DNA of 11,323 nucleotides from SABI01 sp964453215 (GCA_964453215.1 CAYVRR010000064.1:1-11323); one strand, 5' to 3'. Positions 1 through 6,807 are shown, numbered from the stretch's first letter. Translations and numbers: made by a program. The notes: generated by a model not told the origin, from the letters alone.

Positions 1-1
1 T

Positions 2-172
2 GTAGTTGATAAAAGGGCATCTCTTATCTCTCTCACTCAAATGGGAAGAGATTTGATGGATTCTATATTCCTTGATCATGTTAATAATGTAAGTAATATT
101 TTTAATGTACTTACTACTCAAGAGAAGTATACCCTTATAGGTTTATTGAAGAAACTTGGCTCTTATACGTAA
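2..172 (+). CDS. MarR-family transcriptional regulator, C-terminal part (5' end outside window)
   Basis: An open frame enters from the left edge and ends at a TAA at 170-172, giving 56 residues. It begins VVDKRASLISLTQMGRDLMD and later contains LTTQEKYTLIGLLKKL. The D-K-R followed by I-S-L-T-x-x-G is the end of the wing in MarR proteins. The rest fits the C-terminal dimerisation helices, including the usual L-T-x-x-E motif. The DNA-recognition helix and any sensing cysteine lie outside the window, so the ligand is unknown. The gene ends 76 bases before wrbA on the same strand. MarR regulators next to quinone reductases commonly sense electrophiles, quinones or oxidants and repress the neighbour, so it may control wrbA; this is inference from position. 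The family call is fairly sure, the specific role is not. Confidence 0.72.
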   Translation, partial: VVDKRASLISLTQMGRDLMDSIFLDHVNNVSNIFNVLTTQEKYTLIGLLKKLGSYT

Positions 173-199
173 AGAGCAAGAAATAATTATGATACTTTT

Positions 200-241
200 T
201 TTAACATAGGTATTATACAAAATATGAATACAAATAGGAGA
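200..241 (+). promoter_or_regulatory. Probable wrbA promoter with overlapping inverted repeat
   Basis: In the 76-base gap after the MarR gene there is a candidate -35 TTTAAC (200-205), a 17-base spacer and a -10 TATGAA (223-228). An alternative -10 is TATTAT (211-216). An inverted repeat GTATT-N12-AATAC (210-214 / 227-231) overlaps the -10, which is where a repressor would act. A ribosome site AGGAG is at 236-240. Assigned by eye; the half-sites are only 5 bp. Confidence 0.35.
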
Positions 242-248
242 GAGAAGA

Positions 249-857
249 ATGGCTGACGTGAAATTAGCAGTAATTTTTTACAGCATGGGAGGATCAAACT
301 TCCAGCTAGCATCTTGGGCAGCAGAGGCTGCAAAAGAAGTTGGAGCAGATGTGAGGGTCTTAAAAGTGCCAGAACTTGCACCTCAATCAAGGATTGATGC
401 AAATCCACTCTGGAAAGCAACTGTGGAAGCAACCAAAGATGTTCCAGTAGCAACTGCCGCTGACATAGAGTGGGCTGATGCAATTATTTTCAGCACACCC
501 ACAAGATTTGGTGTTATGGCATCTCAAATGAAAGATTTCATTGATGGAATGGGAGGACTTTGGGCTCAAGGTAAAACTGTGAATAAGGTAGTTAGTGCGA
601 TGAGTTCTGCTCAAAACCCACATGGTGGACAAGAGGCAACACTTTTATCACTCTATACAACTATGTATCATTGGAGTGCAATTGTAGTAACTCCAGGGTA
701 TAGTGACCCTGTTATATTTGGCGCTGGGGGAAACCCTTACGGCACCACTGTTACTATAGGTCAAGATGGAAAAATGGTTGAAGATGTAGAGCAAGCAGTG
801 AAACACCAAGCAAAACGAACTCTCTCTGTAACAAAAGCTTTTAAACAAGGAAGCTAA
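249..857 (+). CDS. wrbA: WrbA-type NAD(P)H:quinone oxidoreductase (flavodoxin-like)
   Basis: A 202-residue flavodoxin-fold protein with WrbA signatures. The N-terminal strand and phosphate loop for FMN is FYSMGGSN (residues 10-17). PTRFG (84-88) is followed by M-A-S-Q-M and GGLW (102-105). HGGQE is at 125-129, and GGNPYG (160-165) is the usual C-terminal FMN/active-site loop. WrbA enzymes are cytosolic, bind FMN and reduce quinones by two electrons from NAD(P)H, avoiding semiquinone radicals. The length matches the family at about 200 residues. The start ATG is preceded by AGGAG at 236-240 with acceptable spacing. The gene stands alone between a MarR-family regulator fragment upstream and a terminator downstream, which suggests local control by that regulator. 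The phosphate loop (M-G-G-S-N) differs from the E. coli form (M-Y-G-H) as I recall it, so this may belong to a WrbA-like subfamily. Confidence 0.9.
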   Translation: MADVKLAVIFYSMGGSNFQLASWAAEAAKEVGADVRVLKVPELAPQSRIDANPLWKATVEATKDVPVATAADIEWADAIIFSTPTRFGVMASQMKDFIDGMGGLWAQGKTVNKVVSAMSSAQNPHGGQEATLLSLYTTMYHWSAIVVTPGYSDPVIFGAGGNPYGTTVTIGQDGKMVEDVEQAVKHQAKRTLSVTKAFKQGS

Positions 858-880
858 CATGCCATAAGCGAGCATTAAGT

Positions 881-910
881 AAAAGAGGGGCTTTTAGGCC
901 TCTCTTTTTC
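881..910. terminator. Bidirectional terminator between wrbA and the acyltransferase gene
   Basis: The stem AGAGG (884-888) pairs with CCTCT (899-903) around a 10-base loop and runs into TCTTTTT on the plus strand. On the minus strand the same stem is followed by TTTA. It lies 26 bases after the wrbA stop and serves the convergent minus-strand gene too. The stem is short, so efficiency is uncertain. Confidence 0.6.
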
Positions 911-963
911 TTACTCTCTTTCAATTATTTTGTTTTATGAATAATAGAATACTTTTTACCACT

Positions 964-1641
964 TTAATTAAGTGTTGTATCACTGGTGAGTCTATATTCC
1001 CTCATCTTTCCTGCATAGAATCCTTTTTTATCATCTGGTAATAGAGCTGCAAGACGGAGCATGATTTCATCATTTAACTCACTTCTTGTTGCACCGTCCA
1101 TACGTCCAGATTTTTGCACTATTTCAAAAGGGGTGCCAACTTTAATAAGAAGGGGTGTTCTTTTAAGTTTCTTTAGATTCTTCTTCACATCATTAAATCC
1201 CAAAGTGACTACAGGGATAAGGGGAACTTGTGCTTTATATGCTATAAAGGCAACTCCTGCCTTCCCTTCTTGTAAGGAACCTTCTTTATTTCGTGTCCCC
1301 TCAGGCGCCATAGCTAATATCTTCCCTTCTTTAAGCACCTTGAAGCAGGTTTCCATAGTTTCTCGAGACATATTATCTCTATCCACTTTAATAGAGTGCC
1401 ATGCATTCATAACGGTGCGAGTAAACCAATGATCCCACAACTCTTTTTTAGCCATAGCAAGTATGTTACTTGGTTGCATAAATACGTACATGAGAGGTCC
1501 ATCAAATACTGAGGTGTGGTTAGCGAGCAATAAAAGGGGTCCAGTTTTAGGGATTTTATCAAATTCACTTGCATCAAACTTATACACAATTCGAAGGAGG
1601 AATCTAAATGTAGCATTCATTATTCTTGTCGATATTTTCAT
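964..1641 (-). CDS. plsC: 1-acyl-sn-glycerol-3-phosphate acyltransferase (PlsC family)
   Basis: A 225-residue member of the PlsC/AGPAT acyltransferases, which transfer a fatty acyl group to lysophosphatidic acid to give phosphatidic acid at the inner face of the cytoplasmic membrane. The catalytic H-x4-D motif is NHTSVFD (residues 41-47, His42 and Asp47). The family blocks AKKELW (64-69), EGTR (114-117, acceptor phosphate binding) and VPLIPV (139-144) follow in the right order and spacing. A hydrophobic patch around residues 11-20 and 35-40 fits membrane association. The length is typical. No strong Shine-Dalgarno site precedes the ATG, so translation may be modest or depend on upstream genes. 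It lies 57 bases after the small lipobox gene and could be the last gene of a zupT-led operon. Several PlsC-like paralogues act on other acceptors, so the exact substrate is inferred. Confidence 0.88.
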   Translation of the reverse strand: MKISTRIMNATFRFLLRIVYKFDASEFDKIPKTGPLLLLANHTSVFDGPLMYVFMQPSNILAMAKKELWDHWFTRTVMNAWHSIKVDRDNMSRETMETCFKVLKEGKILAMAPEGTRNKEGSLQEGKAGVAFIAYKAQVPLIPVVTLGFNDVKKNLKKLKRTPLLIKVGTPFEIVQKSGRMDGATRSELNDEIMLRLAALLPDDKKGFYAGKMREYRLTSDTTLN

Positions 1642-1698
1642 GTCATCACTATAGTAATTATTTTTACTGTGGTAAAGAGAAAAAAAGGAAACTATTAT

Positions 1699-1986
1699 CT
1701 AATCGCGATTTCTATTTCGTCTTATGAGGGATAATCCACCAAAACCACTAATAATTGCCATATAAAACCCAGCATCATACCACCAGCCACTATTATATGG
1801 TGAATAGATTCTTACTCCATCAATGAATAGACTAATAATGAGTGCAAATGGAGCTGTCCAGCCATGCCAAATTCCTAAAAGAAATCCAGCAGGCTTTTGT
1901 GTTATTATAAACTCATCTGTAGCAAGACAAGAATTTAATAACAATACAAGAGAAATGAGGATTGTGAACAAGATGATCTTTTTCAT
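1699..1986 (-). CDS. Small lipobox-bearing membrane protein, conserved-hypothetical type
   Basis: A 95-residue protein of unknown function. A lysine start (MKK) and hydrophobic stretch lead to LLLNSC (15-20), a good lipobox with Cys20. Processing there would give a lipoprotein of 76 residues. The rest has two more hydrophobic segments, about 43-56 and 71-87. They are separated by a loop rich in aromatic residues (YSPYNSGWWYD, 61-71), and the protein ends in a basic RRNRNRD tail. The block IWHGW (39-43) plus NSGWWYD resembles small bacterial membrane proteins I recall only as uncharacterised. The ATG lies 14 bases after the zupT stop, with AGG-containing ribosome-site sequence in that gap, so it is almost certainly co-transcribed with zupT. 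The basic tail fits a cytoplasmic C-terminus. Whether the cysteine is really lipidated in a protein with later membrane segments is unsettled: the first segment could simply be a transmembrane helix. Confidence 0.72.
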   Translation of the reverse strand: MKKIILFTILISLVLLLNSCLATDEFIITQKPAGFLLGIWHGWTAPFALIISLFIDGVRIYSPYNSGWWYDAGFYMAIISGFGGLSLIRRNRNRD

Positions 1987-2000
1987 GTTACCTGTTTCCT

Positions 2001-2813
2001 TTATGCCATGAGGACAAGAGAGAGAGCCATTACTGCCATTCCCGCTATAACCCCTCCAATTGCAATATGGTGTTCTCCATACTCTTCAGCTGTTGGAAGG
2101 AGTTCATCTAATGAAATATAGACCATAATTCCAGCAACAGAAGCAAATACAATACCAAATGTTACATCATTAAAATATTCTCTTAAGAGGAAGTAGCCAA
2201 TGAGTGCACCAATTGGTTCACTCACTCCAGAAAGTAATGAGAGCCAGAATGCTTTCTTTTTGCTCTTTGTGGCATAATATATTGGAGCTGAAACAGCAAC
2301 TCCTTCTGGAATGTTGTGAATTGCTATAGCAATTGCAATGCTGATACCAAGAGCTGGGTCAGCAAGAGCTGCCATGAATGTTGCTAATCCTTCGGGAAAG
2401 TTATGAATGCCAATAGCAAGAGCACTGAATAGGCCCATTCTCATTAATTTCTTATCATTATGCCCCTCTTTTTCTATAGCTTCTTCAGGGTTAAAGTGCA
2501 TTTCATGAGGGTTTTCATAATTAGGAATAAGCTTATCGATGAGTGCTATGATTGCAATACCTGCAAAGAATGCACCAAGAGTGGCCCAGTATCCTGGCTT
2601 TGCTCCTAAAGCTCCTGTAAGTGAATCTTTTGCTTTCACAAAGATTTCAATCATAGAGACATATAACATCACTCCAGCTGAAAATCCTAAAGAGGCAGCA
2701 AGGAACTTTGGATTGAACTCTTTTGAAAAGAAGGACATTAAAGAGCCAACACCTGTGGCAAGGCCTGCAAAAATAGTGAGGCCAAAAGCAAACATTACAT
2801 TATTAATTTCCAT
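2001..2813 (-). CDS. zupT: ZIP-family divalent metal transporter (ZupT-like)
   Basis: A 270-residue (from the chosen start) inner-membrane importer of the ZIP family, which takes up Zn2+ and often Fe2+, Mn2+ or Co2+. The diagnostic metal-site helices are present: HNFPEG (137-142) in TM4 and HNIPEG (166-171) in TM5. They are followed by SGVSEPIGA (195-203) and DELLP (236-240), as in E. coli ZupT. About eight hydrophobic segments are visible, with a polar loop near 98-125 containing His and Glu (NPHEMHFNPEE). The frame stays open to a TTG at 2849, with ATGs at 2819, 2813 and 2795. None has a clear ribosome site. I chose 2813 because extra residues before it do not resemble the family; 2795 is the other serious option. 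The following small lipobox gene starts 14 bases after its stop. A perfect palindrome lies 46 bases upstream (2859-2874), a likely metal-dependent control site. Confidence 0.92.
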   Translation of the reverse strand: MEINNVMFAFGLTIFAGLATGVGSLMSFFSKEFNPKFLAASLGFSAGVMLYVSMIEIFVKAKDSLTGALGAKPGYWATLGAFFAGIAIIALIDKLIPNYENPHEMHFNPEEAIEKEGHNDKKLMRMGLFSALAIGIHNFPEGLATFMAALADPALGISIAIAIAIHNIPEGVAVSAPIYYATKSKKKAFWLSLLSGVSEPIGALIGYFLLREYFNDVTFGIVFASVAGIMVYISLDELLPTAEEYGEHHIAIGGVIAGMAVMALSLVLMA

Positions 2814-2858
2814 GCACATAGTGTATAAAGAAATGAATACTTTTAGCAATCTGTTCTG

Positions 2859-2874
2859 ATAGGTATTTACCTAT
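2859..2874. promoter_or_regulatory. Palindrome in the zupT leader, candidate metalloregulator operator
   Basis: ATAGGTA (2859-2865), TT, then TACCTAT (2868-2874) form perfect 7-bp arms with a 2-base centre. On the minus strand it overlaps a possible -10 (TTATAG) and lies 46 bases before the chosen zupT start. Palindromes with TAGG/CCTA halves are typical of DtxR/MntR-type metal regulators, but the exact spacing here does not match a site I can name. It is too AT-rich and short-looped to be a terminator. Confidence 0.45.
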
Positions 2875-2922
2875 AATTGTGTGATTTTTACCACTTGCCG
2901 TCCCTATTTTTCGTGAGTATCT

Positions 2923-2928
2923 TATAAT
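2923..2928 (+). promoter_or_regulatory. Probable -10 element of the aldo/keto reductase gene
   Basis: A perfect TATAAT lies 44 bases before the start codon. No good -35 exists at 16-18 bases upstream (GTCCCT at the 17-base position), so the promoter would be weak or activator-dependent. The expected start of transcription, near 2935, falls just before the inverted repeat at 2940-2959. Confidence 0.45.
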
Positions 2929-2939
2929 GTGAACTGTCG

Positions 2940-2959
2940 TGTAAGAACAATATCTTACA
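2940..2959. promoter_or_regulatory. Inverted repeat at the start of the aldo/keto reductase transcript, candidate operator
   Basis: TGTAAGA (2940-2946), six bases, then TCTTACA (2953-2959) give perfect 7-bp arms. It sits just downstream of the expected transcript start and directly abuts the AAAGGAG ribosome site. A regulator bound here would block transcription. As RNA it could form a weak hairpin next to the ribosome site. The sequence TATCTTA of its right arm also occurs at 2918-2924, exactly 33 bases upstream, about three helical turns. Confidence 0.45.
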
Positions 2960-2971
2960 AAGGAGAATGGT

Positions 2972-4000
2972 ATGTATAAAGCGCATGAAAAAAGGTATGA
3001 AACGATGAAGTATAAAAGGGTGGGTAGTAGTGGTCTGCGCCTTCCTTTAGTATCTTTAGGACTTTGGCACAATTTTGGAGGTACCACTTCACTCGAGAAT
3101 GCGAGAGAGATGATTCACACTGCTTTCGATGCAGGTGTTACTCACTTCGACTTAGCAAATAACTATGGGCCACCTCCTGGGTCAGCTGAAACTAATTTTG
3201 GTAAAATTCTTAGTGAAGATTTAAAGAGCTATCGAGATGAATTAATTATATCAACAAAAGCTGGGTATCTTATGTATCCAGGCCCTTATGGGGAGTGGGG
3301 GAGCAGAAAGTATTTACTCGCTTCTCTTGATCAGTCCTTAGAAAGGATGGGCCTTGAATATGTAGATATTTTCTATTCTCATAGGTTTGATCCTGACACT
3401 CCACTAGAAGAGACGATGGGAGCCCTTGCTCAAGCTTATCATAGTGGAAAGGCTCTTTATGTGGGAATTTCTTCCTATTCAGCTCAAAAAACTGCTGAAG
3501 CATATGAAATTCTACAAGATATGGGAGTTCCCCTTCTTATTCATCAACCATCCTATAGCATGATAAATAGGTGGGTGGAGCCGGAACTCCTTCCAACTCT
3601 TAAGAAGCTAGGAGTTGGAACAATCTGCTTCTCCCCACTCGCACAAGGGATGCTAAGTGATAAATATTTGAATGGAATTCCAAAAGAGAGTAGGGCAGCT
3701 AGTGGAGCAACTTCATTAACTTCAAAGATGATTACAAAAGAGAATTTAGAGAGAATCACTGCCCTAAACAATATTGCTAAAAGAAGAGGTCAATCCCTTG
3801 CACAAATGGCCTTAGCTTGGGTATTAAGGCGAGAAGAGGTAACAAGTGTTCTTATTGGAGCTTCATCTGCTGATCAAATTAAAGAAAATATTGCCACTCT
3901 TAATAATCTCCCCTTTAGTGATGATGAATTAAAAGAGATAGACTCATATGCGGTAGATGGCAATATTAATATTTGGGCACCTTCTAGTAATCATAAATAG
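2972..4000 (+). CDS. gpr: Aldo/keto reductase, YghZ/Gpr type (L-glyceraldehyde 3-phosphate reductase family)
   Basis: A 342-residue NADPH-dependent aldo/keto reductase (TIM barrel, cytosolic). Long identities with E. coli YghZ/Gpr as I remember it include the SLGLWHNFG block (28-36), THFDLANNYGPPPGSAE (57-73), STKAG (94-98) and YVDIFYSHR (130-138). The catalytic tetrad is Asp60, Tyr65, Lys96 and His137. The coenzyme-binding end is TSVLIGASSADQ, in the C-terminal third. YghZ reduces L-glyceraldehyde 3-phosphate and detoxifies methylglyoxal and other aldehydes. Members of this family are also labelled voltage-gated K+ channel beta-subunit relatives, on fold grounds only. The ATG is preceded by AAAGGAG (2959-2965), and the N-terminal residues align with E. 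coli YghZ, so the later ATG at residue 12 is unlikely to be the start. It is transcribed alone and ends at a strong terminator. The physiological substrate here is not shown. Confidence 0.93.
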   Translation: MYKAHEKRYETMKYKRVGSSGLRLPLVSLGLWHNFGGTTSLENAREMIHTAFDAGVTHFDLANNYGPPPGSAETNFGKILSEDLKSYRDELIISTKAGYLMYPGPYGEWGSRKYLLASLDQSLERMGLEYVDIFYSHRFDPDTPLEETMGALAQAYHSGKALYVGISSYSAQKTAEAYEILQDMGVPLLIHQPSYSMINRWVEPELLPTLKKLGVGTICFSPLAQGMLSDKYLNGIPKESRAASGATSLTSKMITKENLERITALNNIAKRRGQSLAQMALAWVLRREEVTSVLIGASSADQIKENIATLNNLPFSDDELKEIDSYAVDGNINIWAPSSNHK

Positions 4001-4037
4001 TATATATTAACAAAGATAGTAGATTAAAAAACGATAC

Positions 4038-4061
4038 AGAAGCAGGATTTTTCCTGCTTCT
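4038..4061. terminator. Strong bidirectional terminator between the aldo/keto reductase gene and putP
   Basis: A perfect 10-bp stem, AGAAGCAGGA (4038-4047) and TCCTGCTTCT (4052-4061), closes on a TTTT loop. It is followed by TGTTTATT on the plus strand, and by GTATCGTTTTTT a few bases on when read on the minus strand. It lies in the 83-base gap between two convergent genes and can end both transcripts. Confidence 0.85.
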
Positions 4062-4083
4062 TGTTTATTCAACCTTTTTATCT

Positions 4084-5556
4084 TTATTTAGAACTCTCTA
4101 CGATATGTTGTACATGAGCAAATTCTGCTATGATTTTCTTATCTGTTTGAGGTCTGATATGAGAAACAATAATCATAGTAATAAAGTTGAAAATAAATCC
4201 TGGAACTATTTCATACATATATGAGCCAAGTCCTATTTGTTTCCAAATTACTACTGTGACAGCCCCCACTAACATCCCACTTAGAGCTGATTGCCAGGTG
4301 CTCTTTTTACTAAAGAGAGCCATGAGTATTACTGGACCAAAGGCGGCACCGAAACCTCCCCATGCGTATGAGACAAGCCCGAGGATGCTACTAGATGGGT
4401 TCATTGCTAATAGAGCTGCTATGATAGCTATTGCTACTACACTTAATCTACTTATCCAAATAAGTTCTTTTTGAGAGGCATCTTTTTTAATAACTTTTTG
4501 ATAAAAGTCTTCAGTTAGAGCACTAGAAGAGACTAGGAGCTGAGAGTCTATTGTTGACATAATAGCTGATAGCACTGCCGCAAGGAGAACTCCCCCTATC
4601 CAGGGTGAGAATGTATCACCAATCATATAGATGAAAACTTTTTCAGCGTCCCCTCCTGGTGCACTTTCATACAGTGCAATTCCAACAAGTCCAACAAGAA
4701 TAGCACCACTAAGGGAGATAAATACCCAAATTGTTGCAATCAATGTAGTTTTGGGAAGGTCTTTAATTCGCTTAATACTCATAAAACGGATAATAATATG
4801 TGGTTGTCCAAAATACCCTAATCCCCAAGCAAGGGTAGAAATGATAGCAACAATGCCCATTATCCCTTCAGTTGGAATAAGAGAAAATGATATACCTTTA
4901 GCATGTGATGCAAGTGAAATAGCTTCACTTCCCCCTACATTGAAAAATGCCAAAAGGGGAACGATTACTATTGCAACAATCATTAAACTTCCTTGGAAGA
5001 GGTCTGTCCAACATACAGCCATGAACCCACCAAGAAATGTATATACTACAATTACTAAAGCTCCAATAAGAATTGCAAGTTGATAAGAGATGCCAAACAT
5101 TGATTCAAAAAGTTTACCTGCTCCTGCCATACCACTTGATGCGTAGATAGCAAAGAAAAGGAGGGTAATAACTGCACTAATAATTCGTAACAGACCTGTT
5201 GGATCTCTATACCTATTTTCTAGAAATGATGAAATTGTGAGCGAGGAAGTTTTCTCTGTATATATTCTTAGGCGCGGAGCAACGAGCAACCAGTTCACTA
5301 CAGTTCCTATGAATAGGCCAATAGCAATCCAGCTTTGACTTATTCCATAGAGGTAGACAGCTCCAGGTAAGCCCATTAGTAGCCACCCACTCATATCACT
5401 TGCTTGAGCAGAAAGGGCAGTTACCCACTTTCCCATTCCTCTTCCACCAAGAAGATAATCTTCAATATTATTGGTCCTTTTGTAGAAAAAAAGGCCAACT
5501 GCCATAAGAAAAATAAGATAAATAACAAATGTAATAATTGTTGCACCAAGAGCCAT
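4084..5556 (-). CDS. putP: Sodium/proline symporter PutP (SSS family)
   Basis: A 490-residue inner-membrane Na+/proline symporter of the solute:sodium symporter family, with about 13 hydrophobic segments. It matches PutP throughout. The N-terminal Na+/substrate block is ALSAQASDMSGWLLMGLPG (residues 47-65), containing Ser53, Asp54 and Ser56, the equivalents of functional residues in E. coli PutP. RIISAVITLLFF, then YTFLGGFMAVCWTD, GWGLGYFGQPHI and the later AIMSTIDSQLLVSSSALTED (TM9 region with Ser-Thr) follow in order. SYAWGGFGAAFGPV and VIWKQIGLG lie near the end. The length is close to E. coli (about 500). The ATG is preceded by AGGATG, and a plausible promoter lies 30-60 bases upstream. 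No putA proline-degradation gene is next to it, so import may serve osmoprotection or general nutrition. Proline is inferred from family identity; some close relatives prefer other solutes. Confidence 0.93.
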   Translation of the reverse strand: MALGATIITFVIYLIFLMAVGLFFYKRTNNIEDYLLGGRGMGKWVTALSAQASDMSGWLLMGLPGAVYLYGISQSWIAIGLFIGTVVNWLLVAPRLRIYTEKTSSLTISSFLENRYRDPTGLLRIISAVITLLFFAIYASSGMAGAGKLFESMFGISYQLAILIGALVIVVYTFLGGFMAVCWTDLFQGSLMIVAIVIVPLLAFFNVGGSEAISLASHAKGISFSLIPTEGIMGIVAIISTLAWGLGYFGQPHIIIRFMSIKRIKDLPKTTLIATIWVFISLSGAILVGLVGIALYESAPGGDAEKVFIYMIGDTFSPWIGGVLLAAVLSAIMSTIDSQLLVSSSALTEDFYQKVIKKDASQKELIWISRLSVVAIAIIAALLAMNPSSSILGLVSYAWGGFGAAFGPVILMALFSKKSTWQSALSGMLVGAVTVVIWKQIGLGSYMYEIVPGFIFNFITMIIVSHIRPQTDKKIIAEFAHVQHIVESSK

Positions 5557-5588
5557 AATTCATCCTTTTAAAGAAGTTTTTGCTTTGT

Positions 5589-5617
5589 AGCATAAACTAA
5601 TGAGTAAAGGAATGCAA
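5589..5617 (-). promoter_or_regulatory. Probable putP promoter
   Basis: Read on the minus strand: -35 TTGCAT (5612-5617), a 17-base spacer and -10 TATGCT (5589-5594). The predicted transcript starts near 5582 and gives a leader of about 25 bases carrying AGGATG. The match is moderate (TTG and the TAT/T positions) and was found by eye. Confidence 0.4.
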
Positions 5618-5654
5618 GAAAAGTAGGGTTTTTATTATTTTCGTTGCTTGTGGA

Positions 5655-5680
5655 TTGAAAAAACTCATATAGATAAAAAT
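5655..5680 (+). promoter_or_regulatory. Possible promoter of the Gfo/Idh/MocA gene
   Basis: TTGAAA at 5655-5660 is followed, after 17-19 bases, by overlapping AT-rich -10 candidates of the AATATAAC type. The leader would be about 75-80 bases. The region is AT-rich enough to give such matches by chance, so this is a weak call. Confidence 0.25.
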
Positions 5681-5762
5681 ATAACCATGGTAGAATAAAG
5701 AGTGCATCGAGGATAACTATGATATCTATACACCAGTTGATGCGCCAAAGGTGGAGATGGGT

Positions 5763-6755
5763 ATGAAAACTGTAAAAGTAGCAATTGTTGGTGGTGGATG
5801 GTTTGCCCATTACCACTTGATGAACTTATTAAAGATGGAAGAGGTTGAAGTAATTGCTATGGCAACGAGGAGAGTTGAAACATTAGATGATGTGAAAGAG
5901 AAGATTCCTCATGCTCATCTTTATTCATCTTTTCACACGTTGATTGAAAATGAACCTGACTTAGATGCAATTGTGGTAGCTCTTCCCCCTCATGCTCATG
6001 ATTCTATTGAAATCATTGCTGCAAAGAGGGGCATTCATCTCTATGTCGAAAAACCTCTTGGTGTTGACCTTGAATCTGTGAGTGAGACAAATAGGGTGAT
6101 AAAAGAAGCAGGGATTATTTGTTCAGTAGGGTATCAAACGAGGTATAACACTGTATTACAAAGGATTAAAGATGAGCTAATTACTCTTAAGGTTGGATCT
6201 GCTCATGGTATTTGGAATGGAACTATGCCACCACCCATGTGGTGGAGAGATAAAGGTTCTTCTGGTGGTCAGTTACATGAACAGGCAACTCATATTGTTG
6301 ATGTGTTTCGTTTTCTCTTTGGTGAAATCGTTTCAGTCTACTCAACTGGCTCTATGAGTTTAATGGACCACATTCCCCATTTTAACACAGAAGATGTGAG
6401 TATGAGTATCTATACGTTTTCTTCAGGTCTTATTGCAAGTATTCAGTGTGGATGTTTTGTTGATGAAGAAAAAGGTGTTTCAACCATAGGGTTCTCTATA
6501 TATACAGATGGCGCCACAATCGAGTATGAGTGGGATAAAAAAGCTACAATTCGCTCACTAAAAAATGAAAAGAGCTATCTTTTTGGTAACACATTCCACT
6601 TTACAGCGCTTCATGCTTTTATTCAGGCAATAATTCAGAACGATAAATCTCTTGTGTTATCTAATTATGAAGATGCGTACAACACGTTTCAAGCAACCTA
6701 TGCAGCAAATCTTTCTATGAAAGAAAAAAGGGTGGTATTCTTGAATGAGTTGTAA
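5763..6755 (+). CDS. Gfo/Idh/MocA-family NAD(P)-dependent oxidoreductase
   Basis: A 330-residue protein with the two-domain layout of the Gfo/Idh/MocA family: an N-terminal Rossmann fold, then an alpha/beta substrate domain. The nucleotide-binding loop is VAIVGGGWFA (6-15). EKPLG (96-100) supplies the conserved catalytic lysine (Lys97), and GGQLHEQATHIVD (168-180) carries the family's substrate-side residues His177 and Asp180. Such enzymes oxidise or reduce sugars, inositols or related polyols, and the substrate cannot be read from sequence. An in-frame GTG at 5751 and an ATG at 5757 lie upstream. I chose ATG 5763 because GGAG (5753-5756) sits six bases before it and the Rossmann strand follows at once. 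It is divergent from putP and 99 bases before the small HTH gene. No sugar transporter or kinase flanks it, so pathway context is lacking. Confidence 0.88.
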   Translation: MKTVKVAIVGGGWFAHYHLMNLLKMEEVEVIAMATRRVETLDDVKEKIPHAHLYSSFHTLIENEPDLDAIVVALPPHAHDSIEIIAAKRGIHLYVEKPLGVDLESVSETNRVIKEAGIICSVGYQTRYNTVLQRIKDELITLKVGSAHGIWNGTMPPPMWWRDKGSSGGQLHEQATHIVDVFRFLFGEIVSVYSTGSMSLMDHIPHFNTEDVSMSIYTFSSGLIASIQCGCFVDEEKGVSTIGFSIYTDGATIEYEWDKKATIRSLKNEKSYLFGNTFHFTALHAFIQAIIQNDKSLVLSNYEDAYNTFQATYAANLSMKEKRVVFLNEL

Positions 6756-6766
6756 TAATTTATCAT

Positions 6767-6793
6767 CTCTTTTGTTCTTTTGATAACAAAGAG
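6767..6793 (+). other. Imperfect hairpin after the oxidoreductase gene
   Basis: CTCTTTTGTT (6767-6776) and AACAAAGAG (6785-6793) pair with one bulged T around an 8-base loop. It lies 11 bases past the stop codon at 6753-6755. No T-run follows, so it is a poor intrinsic terminator; it could stabilise the 3' end or end transcription weakly. Confidence 0.35.
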
Positions 6794-6807
6794 GTATAAA
6801 TCTATCA

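Noticed and set aside
187..632. Minus-strand open frames across wrbA
   Set aside because: Composition is low-complexity (Leu/Gln/His-rich) or cysteine-rich without motifs, and wrbA on the plus strand has a ribosome site and clear family blocks.
1061..1432. Open plus-strand frame of 123 codons
   Set aside because: It lies wholly opposite the PlsC gene, has no ribosome site and its translation shows no recognisable domain; the minus-strand frame carries all the family motifs.
4631..5083. Open plus-strand frame of 150 codons inside putP
   Set aside because: It is antisense to well-conserved transmembrane segments of PutP; long open complements are expected opposite such hydrophobic coding sequence.
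6767..6793. Hairpin after the Gfo/Idh/MocA gene as a full terminator
   Set aside because: The stem has a bulge and is not followed by a T-run, so I list it only as a hairpin.
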